From an uncultured Clostridium sp. (GTDB taxonomy: Bacteria > Bacillota > Clostridia > Clostridiales > Clostridiaceae): DNA of 5,204 bases. Position 1 is the first letter of the stretch. Every line of letters begins with the position of its first letter. The notes beneath the pieces were generated by a model. That model made no database searches. It was not told where the DNA came from and worked only from the letters and a program-made list of their open reading frames with translations. The DNA is taken from assembly GCA_946575275.1 (NCBI GenBank), contig CAMNZV010000138.1, positions 1 to 5,204 on the forward strand, in the 5' to 3' direction. Below are positions 1 to 5,204 of the stretch, piece by piece. The position numbers and the translations under genes are program-made.

Positions 1-9
1 CTAAAATAA

Positions 10-47
10 AACAAAAAAAGCCTTCAATAACTATTGAAAGCTTTTTT
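10..47 (-). terminator. Intrinsic terminator after ftsZ
   Basis: On the minus strand a stem of about 15 bp (arms at 33-47 and 14-28, four-base loop at 29-32) is followed by a T-rich tail running to position 1. One position (22/39) is a C/A mismatch on the plus strand but a G-U wobble in minus-strand RNA, so the hairpin fits transcription from ftsZ better. It begins 13 nt past the ftsZ stop and should end the ftsAZ transcript before whatever lies downstream. The arms are A-rich on one side and T-rich on the other, so it could also stop transcripts from the opposite direction. Confidence 0.9.
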
Positions 48-60
48 GTATTTATTTTTA

Positions 61-1194
61 CTACTTCTTTTTAGCTCTTCTTAAAAACACAGGAATATCT
101 AAATCATCATCCTCTTCTTGAAAATTAGTCTTTTCAATTTCCACATTACTAGAAGTTTCTATTGTAGTTGATGCAACCTCATCCCTAATTTGTGATGATA
201 TTGTTTCTCTAACATTTTTTTGAATTGGCACTTCATGTACTTCTGCTTCGAAACCAGTAGCTATTACTGTAATTCTAATTTCATCAGTTAATGTTTCATC
301 TATTACAGCACCAAAAATTATATTTGCATCTGGATCTGCTGATTCTCTAACAACATCTGCAGCTTCATATACTTCTAATGCTCCTAAATCTGCGCCACCT
401 GTGAAGTTTAATATAACTCCTGTTGCACCATCTATTGATGTTTCAAGTAATGGTGATGCAATAGCTTCTTTTACAGCATCTGCTGCCCTATTTTCACCTT
501 TTCCATAACCAACACCCATATGTGCTAGTCCTTTATCTAACATTACAGCCTTAATATCAGCAAAGTCTGCATTTACAACTCCTGGAATTGTAATCAAATC
601 TGATATAGCTTGAACACCTTGTCTTAATACATCATCTGCTAATTTAAATGAGTCTAATAAGGTTGTTTTCTTATCTGCCATTGAAAGTAATCTTTCATTT
701 GGGATAATAACTAATGTATCTACCTTTTCTTTCAACTTTGCAATACCCATTTCAGCATGTCTCATTCTTCTTTTACCTTCAAATGGGAATGGCTTAGTTA
801 CAACACCAACAGTTAAAATTTCTAAGGACTTAGTAATTTCAGCAACAACAGGTGCAGCTCCTGTTCCTGTTCCACCACCCATTCCTGCAGTTATAAATAC
901 CATATTAGCACCTTTTATAGCAGCAGTTATCTCTTCTCTACTTTCTTCTGCAGCTCTTTGCCCAATTTCAGGGTTAGCACCTGCTCCTAGTCCTTTAGTT
1001 AATTTTTCACCAATTTGTATTTTTTGATTTGCATGTGACAACATTAGAGCTTGCTTGTCTGTGTTAATAGCTATAAACTCTACATTTTTTAATCCTTCAA
1101 CTATCATTCTATTAACGGCATTACTTCCTCCGCCGCCACAACCTATAACCTTTATATTAGTTAACTCTTGCATATCTACTTCAAAATCTAACAA
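61..1194 (-). CDS. ftsZ: Cell division protein FtsZ
   Basis: FtsZ is the tubulin-like GTPase that polymerises at midcell into the division ring, and at polar sites during sporulation in endospore formers. The 377-residue product is typical in length. Visible motifs are the N-terminal glycine-rich nucleotide loop [12 protein letters not shown] (residues 18-29), the tubulin signature GGGTGTG (106-112), and the T7 synergy loop NADFAD (208-213), whose aspartates complete the GTPase site of the neighbouring subunit. A variable acidic linker follows, then a conserved C-terminal peptide DIPVFLRR (366-373) that binds FtsA and other partners, and a basic tail. The start is TTG at 1192-1194. It is preferred because an ideal Shine-Dalgarno lies 7 nt upstream and the N-terminus MLDFE lines up with the Bacillus subtilis start MLEFE. 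ftsA ends 13 nt upstream, so the two are very probably co-transcribed and perhaps translationally coupled. A strong terminator follows. Confidence 0.98.
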   Translation of the reverse strand: MLDFEVDMQELTNIKVIGCGGGGSNAVNRMIVEGLKNVEFIAINTDKQALMLSHANQKIQIGEKLTKGLGAGANPEIGQRAAEESREEITAAIKGANMVFITAGMGGGTGTGAAPVVAEITKSLEILTVGVVTKPFPFEGKRRMRHAEMGIAKLKEKVDTLVIIPNERLLSMADKKTTLLDSFKLADDVLRQGVQAISDLITIPGVVNADFADIKAVMLDKGLAHMGVGYGKGENRAADAVKEAIASPLLETSIDGATGVILNFTGGADLGALEVYEAADVVRESADPDANIIFGAVIDETLTDEIRITVIATGFEAEVHEVPIQKNVRETISSQIRDEVASTTIETSSNVEIEKTNFQEEDDDLDIPVFLRRAKKK

Positions 1195-1201
1195 AACAAT
1201 T

Positions 1202-1209
1202 CCTCCTTT
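1202..1209 (-). promoter_or_regulatory. ftsZ ribosome binding site
   Basis: AAAGGAGG on the minus strand lies 7 nt from the TTG start codon of ftsZ and overlaps the ftsA stop codon (1208-1210). The near-perfect match to the 16S rRNA tail is what supports the unusual TTG start. The overlap suggests that ribosomes finishing ftsA could assist ftsZ initiation. Confidence 0.85.
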
Positions 1210-2467
1210 AAAAAATCTCCCTGATGAAACCCTTTATTTTCGCAAAAAAACCTTTTTCTTCTTCTTCCTCATTTTCATATATATCATATTCTATATTATT
1301 TTTCTCTTTAATAGAAATCTCAAATTCATCTTTTAATGGGTCCCTTGCAGTTATTTTTGACCTTTCAAAGACTTCTTTAACAATTGCAAGTGACGATATA
1401 TTGGCAGTATTTTTCATTTGCAAATACTTATTATCTGCAATAGTAATATTTTTATCTATTTGATCTTTTGCTATTTTGGCAATATTCTCATAATAAGTAA
1501 TCCCATCTCCATAAATTATTATACTACACATTCCTTCACAAAAGGAAGTATTTTTTATTTCATTGTTAACATATTTTATAATTTCTTCTATTCTCGCCCT
1601 TGTAACTTCGTAAAATAATTCCTTTGAAATTTTTGTAGCTCCAATTTGAAGTTCATCTTTTATTTCTGAATCATTATACATAGTTTCATATTTACTAGCC
1701 AAAATCTTCTTAATATTTTCACTTTCCTCTATTGATAGCTTCCCACAAATAGATATATCTTTTGTTATATTATTACCGGCAATTTTTATAGATTTTATGT
1801 ATTGTAATATACCATTTCTAAATATTGCAATATCAGTTGTGTCAGCACCAACATCAACTATTACTTTAACTCCCATTAATCTTTTATTTTGAAGAAAAAT
1901 ATTCTTTGCAGCTATTGAATTTACAATGAAACCTTTAAATTCATATCCTGATTCAGTAATAATATTTTTGAATTTATCTAGTTCATCTTTTGGTCCTATA
2001 ACTAGGGTTAAATTAATAGCTAACCTTTTACCTCTATACCCTAGTAAGTTTTCATATAAAATCTTACCATCTAAAGTATAGTAATTAATTATTGTATCCA
2101 CAATTTCTTCACCATCTAATAGCGAATATTCTAGATTTGATTCCATTGCTTTTTTTATGTCTATTCCTCTTACCTTGCCTTCAGATAAGTTTATTGATAC
2201 ATTGGCTTCTGAAATTCTTAGACCTCTTGAAGAAATTCCACAATAAACCCCACTAATTCCTTTATTTGATCTTTGCTCTAAACTTCTTATAACTTCTATA
2301 AAAGATTCTTTAACACTTTCTTCCTCTTTTATATATCCTTTATTCATTCCAATAGATGGGATACTTATGGTTCCCAATATATCAATATCATCTTCATTTT
2401 CTATGCCAATTGATGCAGAAATTTTATGACTTCCAAAATCAACAGCTGATATTAATAATTCATGCAT
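1208..2467 (-). CDS. ftsA: Cell division protein FtsA
   Basis: FtsA is an actin/Hsp70-fold ATPase that anchors FtsZ filaments to the inner face of the membrane and helps recruit later division proteins. With the chosen start it has 419 residues, normal for the family. The phosphate-1 loop AVDFGSHK is near residues 8-15 and the phosphate-2 loop VDVGADTTD near 204-212. The inserted 1C domain lies roughly at 65-155. The adenosine-binding motif near 315-323 is degenerate (IIYGDG rather than the usual glycine-rich GGG form). After an acidic run near 400-404, the C-terminus (about 406-419, [14 protein letters not shown]) is an amphipathic helix matching the family's membrane-targeting sequence. The ATG at 2465-2467 is chosen because the protein then begins [12 protein letters not shown], as FtsA proteins do. 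A longer reading from a TTG at 2494 places the Shine-Dalgarno inside the coding region. The sequence is more diverged than that of ftsZ, but identity is secure from motifs plus the adjacent ftsZ. Confidence 0.95.
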   Translation of the reverse strand: MHELLISAVDFGSHKISASIGIENEDDIDILGTISIPSIGMNKGYIKEEESVKESFIEVIRSLEQRSNKGISGVYCGISSRGLRISEANVSINLSEGKVRGIDIKKAMESNLEYSLLDGEEIVDTIINYYTLDGKILYENLLGYRGKRLAINLTLVIGPKDELDKFKNIITESGYEFKGFIVNSIAAKNIFLQNKRLMGVKVIVDVGADTTDIAIFRNGILQYIKSIKIAGNNITKDISICGKLSIEESENIKKILASKYETMYNDSEIKDELQIGATKISKELFYEVTRARIEEIIKYVNNEIKNTSFCEGMCSIIIYGDGITYYENIAKIAKDQIDKNITIADNKYLQMKNTANISSLAIVKEVFERSKITARDPLKDEFEISIKEKNNIEYDIYENEEEEEKGFFAKIKGFIREIF

Positions 2468-2480
2468 TTTTAATATTTTT

Positions 2481-2486
2481 CCTCCC
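2481..2486 (-). promoter_or_regulatory. ftsA ribosome binding site, long spacing
   Basis: GGGAGG on the minus strand is the only good Shine-Dalgarno near the ftsA start. It is 13 nt from the ATG at 2465-2467, longer than the usual 5-9 nt. No standard in-frame start codon lies between, and the upstream TTG at 2494 has no Shine-Dalgarno of its own. Initiation on ftsA may therefore be weaker than on ftsZ. Confidence 0.6.
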
Positions 2487-2541
2487 TTTATCAAAATAAT
2501 TATTCATTAAATACCCTTAAATACTCTTATTCTTAGCTTTA

Positions 2542-2571
2542 ATTATACTTAATTAATTATGTTATTTCCAA
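2542..2571 (-). promoter_or_regulatory. Candidate SigA-type promoter for ftsA-ftsZ
   Basis: On the minus strand a perfect -10 TATAAT (2542-2547) follows a partial -35 TTGGAA (2566-2571, 4 of 6 matches) with an 18-bp spacer. It would start transcription near 2535, about 70 nt before the ftsA ATG. The gap is AT-rich, so chance matches are likely, but the position between the pilT hairpin and ftsA is where an ftsAZ promoter is expected. Confidence 0.5.
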
Positions 2572-2592
2572 TTAATATTTTGTTAACAATGA

Positions 2593-2638
2593 AAGGATGA
2601 TTCAAACAACTTAAACTTTGTTGTTTTACCTCATCCTT
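2593..2638 (-). terminator. Imperfect hairpin after pilT, possible weak terminator
   Basis: An 8-bp outer stem (2593-2600 with 2631-2638) and a 7-bp inner stem (2604-2610 with 2620-2626) are separated by a 3/4-nt internal loop and closed by a 9-nt loop. It starts 15 nt after the pilT stop. No clear T-run follows on the minus strand, so it may be a weak terminator or an mRNA 3'-end stabiliser rather than a full intrinsic terminator. The rest of the 186-bp gap (2468-2653) holds the ftsA promoter candidate and ribosome binding site. Confidence 0.5.
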
Positions 2639-2653
2639 ATAATTATACACTTT

Positions 2654-3712
2654 TTACAATGTATTCATATATCGTTTTAAAGTTTCTTCATCAACACAAT
2701 ATGAAAAAGCATCTTCCTTTGATATAACCATACTTTTGTACAAATCTGCCAAGGCCATATCCATAGTTTTCATACCAAACTTTGTACCCGTTTGCATTGA
2801 GGATTGAATTTGATGAGTTTTTCCTTCTCTAACTAAGTTTTGTATTCCAGATGTCATTGTCATAATTTCTAGTGCCGCAACTCTACTTTTTCCATCAATA
2901 CTTTTAATTAATTGTTGTGATATAACTGCCTGCAACACCGTTGCCAATTGCGTTCTTACCTGTTGCTGTTGATGGGGTGGAAACACATCTATAATTCTAT
3001 CAATTGTTTTTGCAGCTCCAATTGTATGAAGAGTAGAAAATACTAAATGTCCTGTTTCCGCAGCTGTTATGGCTGTTGATATTGTTTCAAGGTCCCTCAT
3101 TTCCCCTACAAGAATTACATCTGGATCTTCTCTAAGTACTGCTCTAAGTCCTGCTGCATAATCAGTAGTGTCTTCTCCTACTTCTCTTTGGTTTACTATA
3201 CTCTTTTTGTGAGTATGTAAATATTCTATTGGGTCTTCAAGTGTAACAATATGATCTGATTTCCCTGAATTTATTTCATTAATCATTGCTGCTAAAGTTG
3301 TAGATTTACCACTACCTGTTGGTCCAGTTACAAGAATTAATCCTCTTTTTTTATTAATTAACTCTTTGAAGATCTTTGGGTGTTTTAACTCGTCAAGTGT
3401 TGGTACATGAATGGTTAAGTATCTTAATACTAAAGAATCTCTATTCTTTTGTCTAAATACATTAACTCTGAATCTTCCTGCATCCTTTACCTCATAGGAT
3501 AAATCATAATCTCCACTTTCCCTATATTTTTCAAATCTATGACCTAATACTTCCTTTGCAAATTCCTTTGTCATATTTTCATTTAAAATTTCACTACCTA
3601 TTGGTGTTAATTCTCCATTAACCCTTACCATAGGTGGTAACCCTACTGATAAATGTAAATCTGATGCTTTTAATTCTATAGTCTTTAATAATAATTCATT
3701 TAAAATGTACAT
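2654..3712 (-). CDS. pilT: Type IV pilus retraction ATPase PilT
   Basis: PilT is the hexameric cytoplasmic ATPase that disassembles type IV pili from the base, powering twitching or gliding motility. From the chosen start it has 352 residues, close to the usual 345 or so. The N-terminal PAS-like domain includes KASDLHLSVGLPP near residues 15-27. The ATPase core shows Walker A GPTGSGKST (130-138), the Asp box EDPIE (159-163), Walker B VILVGE (199-204) and the His box HLVFSTLHT (222-230). GIQNLVRE (289-296) corresponds to the AIRNLIRE motif needed for retraction, which separates PilT from assembly ATPases such as PilB. The ATG at 3710-3712 is preferred to the one at 3722-3724: a GGAGG lies 5 nt before it and would fall inside the longer reading, and the N-terminus then matches other PilT proteins. 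No other pilus gene is in the window. Placement before ftsA-ftsZ is, as I recall, known in Clostridium perfringens. Confidence 0.95.
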   Translation of the reverse strand: MYILNELLLKTIELKASDLHLSVGLPPMVRVNGELTPIGSEILNENMTKEFAKEVLGHRFEKYRESGDYDLSYEVKDAGRFRVNVFRQKNRDSLVLRYLTIHVPTLDELKHPKIFKELINKKRGLILVTGPTGSGKSTTLAAMINEINSGKSDHIVTLEDPIEYLHTHKKSIVNQREVGEDTTDYAAGLRAVLREDPDVILVGEMRDLETISTAITAAETGHLVFSTLHTIGAAKTIDRIIDVFPPHQQQQVRTQLATVLQAVISQQLIKSIDGKSRVAALEIMTMTSGIQNLVREGKTHQIQSSMQTGTKFGMKTMDMALADLYKSMVISKEDAFSYCVDEETLKRYMNTL

Positions 3713-3715
3713 TTG

Positions 3716-3722
3716 CCCCTCC
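3716..3722 (-). promoter_or_regulatory. pilT ribosome binding site deciding the start
   Basis: GGAGGGG on the minus strand has its GGAGG core 5 nt from the ATG at 3710-3712. It overlaps the upstream in-frame ATG at 3722-3724, whose only support is a GAGG at the short distance of 3 nt. This favours the downstream start and a product shorter by four residues. Confidence 0.7.
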
Positions 3723-3772
3723 ATATACCTCTTTTTCTATTTTGTTCCCATGATATCCACGTTCAAATGTAT

Positions 3773-3801
3773 ATATTCTATAAAAATTGTTAAATCCCTC
3801 T
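3773..3801 (-). promoter_or_regulatory. Candidate SigH-type promoter upstream of pilT
   Basis: On the minus strand AGAGGGATT (3793-3801) matches the SigH -35 consensus RNAGGAWWW at 8 of 9 positions. ATAGAATAT (3773-3781) matches the -10 consensus RNNGAATWW at all positions, with an 11-bp spacer. The consensus and spacing are those I recall from Bacillus subtilis. Transcription would start near 3766, giving a leader of about 54 nt. No good SigA-type pair was found in the 3713-3827 gap, and no terminator separates sigK from pilT. This is a sequence match only. Confidence 0.4.
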
Positions 3802-3827
3802 ATAATATTTAAACTTTTTAAGAATTT

Positions 3828-4526
3828 CTACACATTATATAATAATACTCTTTGTAACTTCTTTAAAGCTTTTTTTTCAATTCTTGATACATAAGATCTT
3901 GAAATATCTAAAATCCTTGCAATTTCACGTTGAGTTTTACATTTTCCATCTTCTAAACCATATCTCATTATAATAATATCTTGCTCCCGTTTTGTTAAAA
4001 CCTCTTGCATTTTTTTATATAAAGTCTTTATTTGTATATTACTTTCTACTTTATCTATTACAGAGTCTTTTTCACTACTTAAAACGTCGATTAAACAAAT
4101 TTCATTGCCCTCTTTGTCAACTCCGATAGGATCTTGTAAATATACTTCACTTTTTTGCTTTTTGTTATTCCTAAATAACATTAATATTTCATTTTCAATA
4201 CATCTAGAAGCATATGTTGCAAGTCTTGTACCCTTGCTATTATCAAAAGAATCTATAGCCTTTATTAATCCTACTGTACCAATTGATATTAACTCATCAA
4301 CCTCTTTTGTAGGAAAAGAATATTTTTTTACTATATGGGCAACTAAGCGAAGATTTCTTTCAATGAGTATACTTTTTGCACCTTTATCTCCATTTTTAAA
4401 CTTTTCCAAATATTCCTCTTCTTCTTTTTCATCCATAGGTAATGGGAAAGTATTATTTCCATTAACATATCCAGTAAAAAAAAGTGAACTAGATATTAGT
4501 TCGAGAAAATTTGATATAACAATCAC
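3828..4526 (-). CDS. sigK: RNA polymerase sigma-K factor (pro-SigK), late mother-cell sporulation
   Basis: This sigma-70 family factor directs late mother-cell transcription (cortex, coat, mother-cell lysis) in endospore formers. The 232-residue product aligns throughout with Bacillus subtilis SigK. It has a hydrophobic N-terminal pro-sequence (residues 1-19), then GYV-NNTFPLP, where removal of the pro-sequence by a SpoIVFB-type membrane protease is expected near Gly19-Tyr20. Region 2 includes ERNLRLVAHIVKKY (56-69), ELISIGTVGLIKAIDSF (78-94) and ATYASRCIENEI (103-114). YLQDPIGVDKEGNEICLIDV (129-148) is a segment shared with SigK/SigE. Region 4 ends in the helix-turn-helix TQREIARILDISRSYVSRIE (198-217). 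The GTG start at 4524-4526 is 7 nt from AGGAGG. The gene is continuous, with no skin element. SigE is the main alternative, but the NNxFPxP junction and the pro-sequence length favour SigK. The promoter candidate upstream is SigE-like, fitting the SigE-to-SigK cascade. Confidence 0.93.
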   Translation of the reverse strand: MIVISNFLELISSSLFFTGYVNGNNTFPLPMDEKEEEEYLEKFKNGDKGAKSILIERNLRLVAHIVKKYSFPTKEVDELISIGTVGLIKAIDSFDNSKGTRLATYASRCIENEILMLFRNNKKQKSEVYLQDPIGVDKEGNEICLIDVLSSEKDSVIDKVESNIQIKTLYKKMQEVLTKREQDIIIMRYGLEDGKCKTQREIARILDISRSYVSRIEKKALKKLQRVLLYNV

Positions 4527-4533
4527 TTTACTT

Positions 4534-4539
4534 CCTCCT
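4534..4539 (-). promoter_or_regulatory. sigK ribosome binding site (GTG start)
   Basis: AGGAGG on the minus strand lies 7 nt from the GTG start of sigK, and no other start with a Shine-Dalgarno is near. Its first bases overlap the right arm of the inverted repeat at 4537-4588, so it may be partly hidden in longer transcripts. Confidence 0.85.
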
Positions 4540-4588
4540 AGAAGTTGCTTATTATATATTATTCATAAATATATGTTTTCATTCTAGG
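4537..4588 (-). repeat. Inverted repeat in the sigK leader overlapping the Shine-Dalgarno
   Basis: Two nested inverted repeats fill the PBP-sigK gap: a perfect 7-bp outer pair (CCTAGAA at 4582-4588 with TTCTAGG at 4537-4543, minus-strand sense) and a 7-bp inner pair (4568-4574 with 4554-4560, loop 4561-4567). The outer right arm covers the start of the sigK Shine-Dalgarno. There is no following T-run, so it is not an intrinsic terminator. The inner arms are pure A/T and could arise by chance. The outer arm is the more persuasive part. Confidence 0.45.
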
Positions 4589-4595
4589 TTATTAT
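4568..4595 (-). promoter_or_regulatory. Candidate SigE-type promoter for sigK
   Basis: On the minus strand CATATATT (4568-4575) matches the SigE -10 consensus CATAYAMT at 7 of 8 positions. An ATA (4593-4595) stands 17 bp upstream as the core of a -35 element. Transcription would begin near 4561, giving a leader of about 35 nt. A TATAAT also occurs at about 4549-4554 but has no convincing -35. SigE control of sigK is known for the family, while the site itself is inferred in AT-rich DNA. Confidence 0.4.
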
Positions 4596-5204
4596 TTTGA
4601 ATTTATTATATTTTTTATTATATCTGCAAATATTGGTGCTGCAGTATCTCCACCTCCAAGTTCCTCTCCATTTTCATTTATTTGAAGTATGTCTGGTACA
4701 AACACTATCATTGTATATGTCTTATTATTTATAGTATAATATCCAACAAACCATCCATGAGTTGAATTTAGCGTTCCACTTGTAGCTGAACCAGTTTTTC
4801 CACCTATTTTAATTCCTTCAACATTTGCCTTTATACCAGTACCTTCTTTAACAACCTTCTCCATACCATTTTTTATTAAGGTAGATGTGGTTTTTGAAAA
4901 AACTTTTTTTGTTTCCGTTTCAAAGGTTTTTATGCTAGTGTCATTTGCATCTACAATACTATCAACTATGTAAGGTTTAATATATACTCCACCATTTACT
5001 ATTGAATTTATTGCACCAAGCATCTGTATTGGAGTTACAGTTAAACATTGTCCAATGGAAATATTATTTAAACCCGATTCTTCTAATGGTTTTATACCTG
5101 TAGATTCTTCTTTAAAATTCAAATCTTTTTTAAATATATTTAATTTTTCTGCATACTCCATTAAAATGTCATATTTTAATTTGTGACCGATTATTGGAAA
5201 GCTA
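4592..5204 (-). CDS. Class B penicillin-binding protein, transpeptidase domain (5' end outside the window)
   Basis: This is the C-terminal part of a D,D-transpeptidase (PBP2/PbpA/FtsI type) that cross-links peptidoglycan outside the membrane. About 203 residues are visible. The reading frame stays open through the Met codon at 5159-5161 to the window edge, so that Met is internal. Visible family features are GQCLTVTPIQMLGAINSIVNGG (the GQ...TPIQ helix region, near 4986-5049), the active-site KTG triad KTGSA (near 4787-4801), the following HGWFVGY strand, and a C-terminal GGDTAAPIFADI segment typical of class B enzymes. The catalytic SxxK and SxN motifs and the membrane anchor lie upstream, out of view. 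No PASTA domain follows, unlike SpoVD. It ends 65 bp before sigK with no terminator between. Whether it serves growth or spore septum/cortex synthesis cannot be told here. Confidence 0.9.
   Translation of the reverse strand, partial: SFPIIGHKLKYDILMEYAEKLNIFKKDLNFKEESTGIKPLEESGLNNISIGQCLTVTPIQMLGAINSIVNGGVYIKPYIVDSIVDANDTSIKTFETETKKVFSKTTSTLIKNGMEKVVKEGTGIKANVEGIKIGGKTGSATSGTLNSTHGWFVGYYTINNKTYTMIVFVPDILQINENGEELGGGDTAAPIFADIIKNIINSK

Noticed and set aside
1055..1618. Three short open frames on the plus strand opposite ftsZ and ftsA
   Set aside because: Their products are low-complexity runs of Phe, Ile and Ser, mirror images of the Lys/Glu-rich sense coding, with no support for translation.
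2468..2494. TTG at 2492-2494 as the ftsA start
   Set aside because: It has no upstream Shine-Dalgarno, and it would place the real-looking GGGAGG inside the coding region. The N-terminus from the ATG at 2465-2467 matches other FtsA proteins.
3801..3827. A terminator between sigK and pilT
   Set aside because: Only a weak A/T self-complementary stretch is present, with no stable stem and no stem-plus-T-run arrangement.
4549..4575. A SigA-type promoter for sigK using TATAAT at about 4549-4554
   Set aside because: No acceptable -35 lies 16-18 bp upstream, and such hexamers are expected by chance in this A/T stretch. The SigE-like pair fits better.
4105..4587. A 160-codon open frame on the plus strand opposite sigK
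   Set aside because: It is antisense to a firmly identified gene, has no recognisable protein features and no convincing ribosome binding site. Long antisense frames arise by chance opposite AT-rich coding DNA.
5159..5161. ATG as the start of the penicillin-binding protein gene
   Set aside because: The frame stays open upstream to the window edge, and the codons there read as a continuation of a class B transpeptidase. The SxxK and SxN motifs are also still missing, so the gene must begin outside the window.

Overview
The window is AT-rich, low-GC Gram-positive DNA, and the gene order and protein sequences point to a spore-forming Clostridium (sensu stricto) or a close relative. The species cannot be named from the sequence. 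Every gene lies on the minus strand, so transcription runs from high to low coordinates: class B penicillin-binding protein (3' part only) > sigK > pilT > ftsA > ftsZ > terminator. As I recall, this sigK-pilT-ftsA-ftsZ linkage is characteristic of clostridia, with spoIIGA-sigE-sigG usually following ftsZ just beyond the left edge.

Right side (about 4527-5204): the C-terminal transpeptidase end of a class B PBP enters from outside the window. A 65-bp gap follows. It holds a SigE-like promoter candidate and an inverted repeat whose right arm overlaps the sigK ribosome binding site. Next comes sigK (GTG start), the late mother-cell sporulation sigma factor. It is intact, with a pro-sequence and no skin element interrupting it.

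Middle (2468-3827): a 115-bp gap with a SigH-like promoter candidate precedes pilT, the type IV pilus retraction ATPase. It is followed by a 186-bp gap with an imperfect hairpin just after pilT and a SigA-type promoter candidate for ftsA.

Left side (1-2467): ftsA and ftsZ form a tight pair, with the ftsZ Shine-Dalgarno overlapping the ftsA stop codon. A strong intrinsic terminator lies 13 nt after ftsZ.

FtsA tethers FtsZ filaments to the membrane to build the division ring or the polar sporulation septum. The PBP cross-links peptidoglycan, SigK runs late mother-cell gene expression, and PilT retracts type IV pili. The coding content is ordinary for a clostridium and I see no undescribed system. 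The features most worth checking are regulatory: the sigK leader, the possible SigH promoter before pilT, and the translation signals of ftsA and ftsZ.
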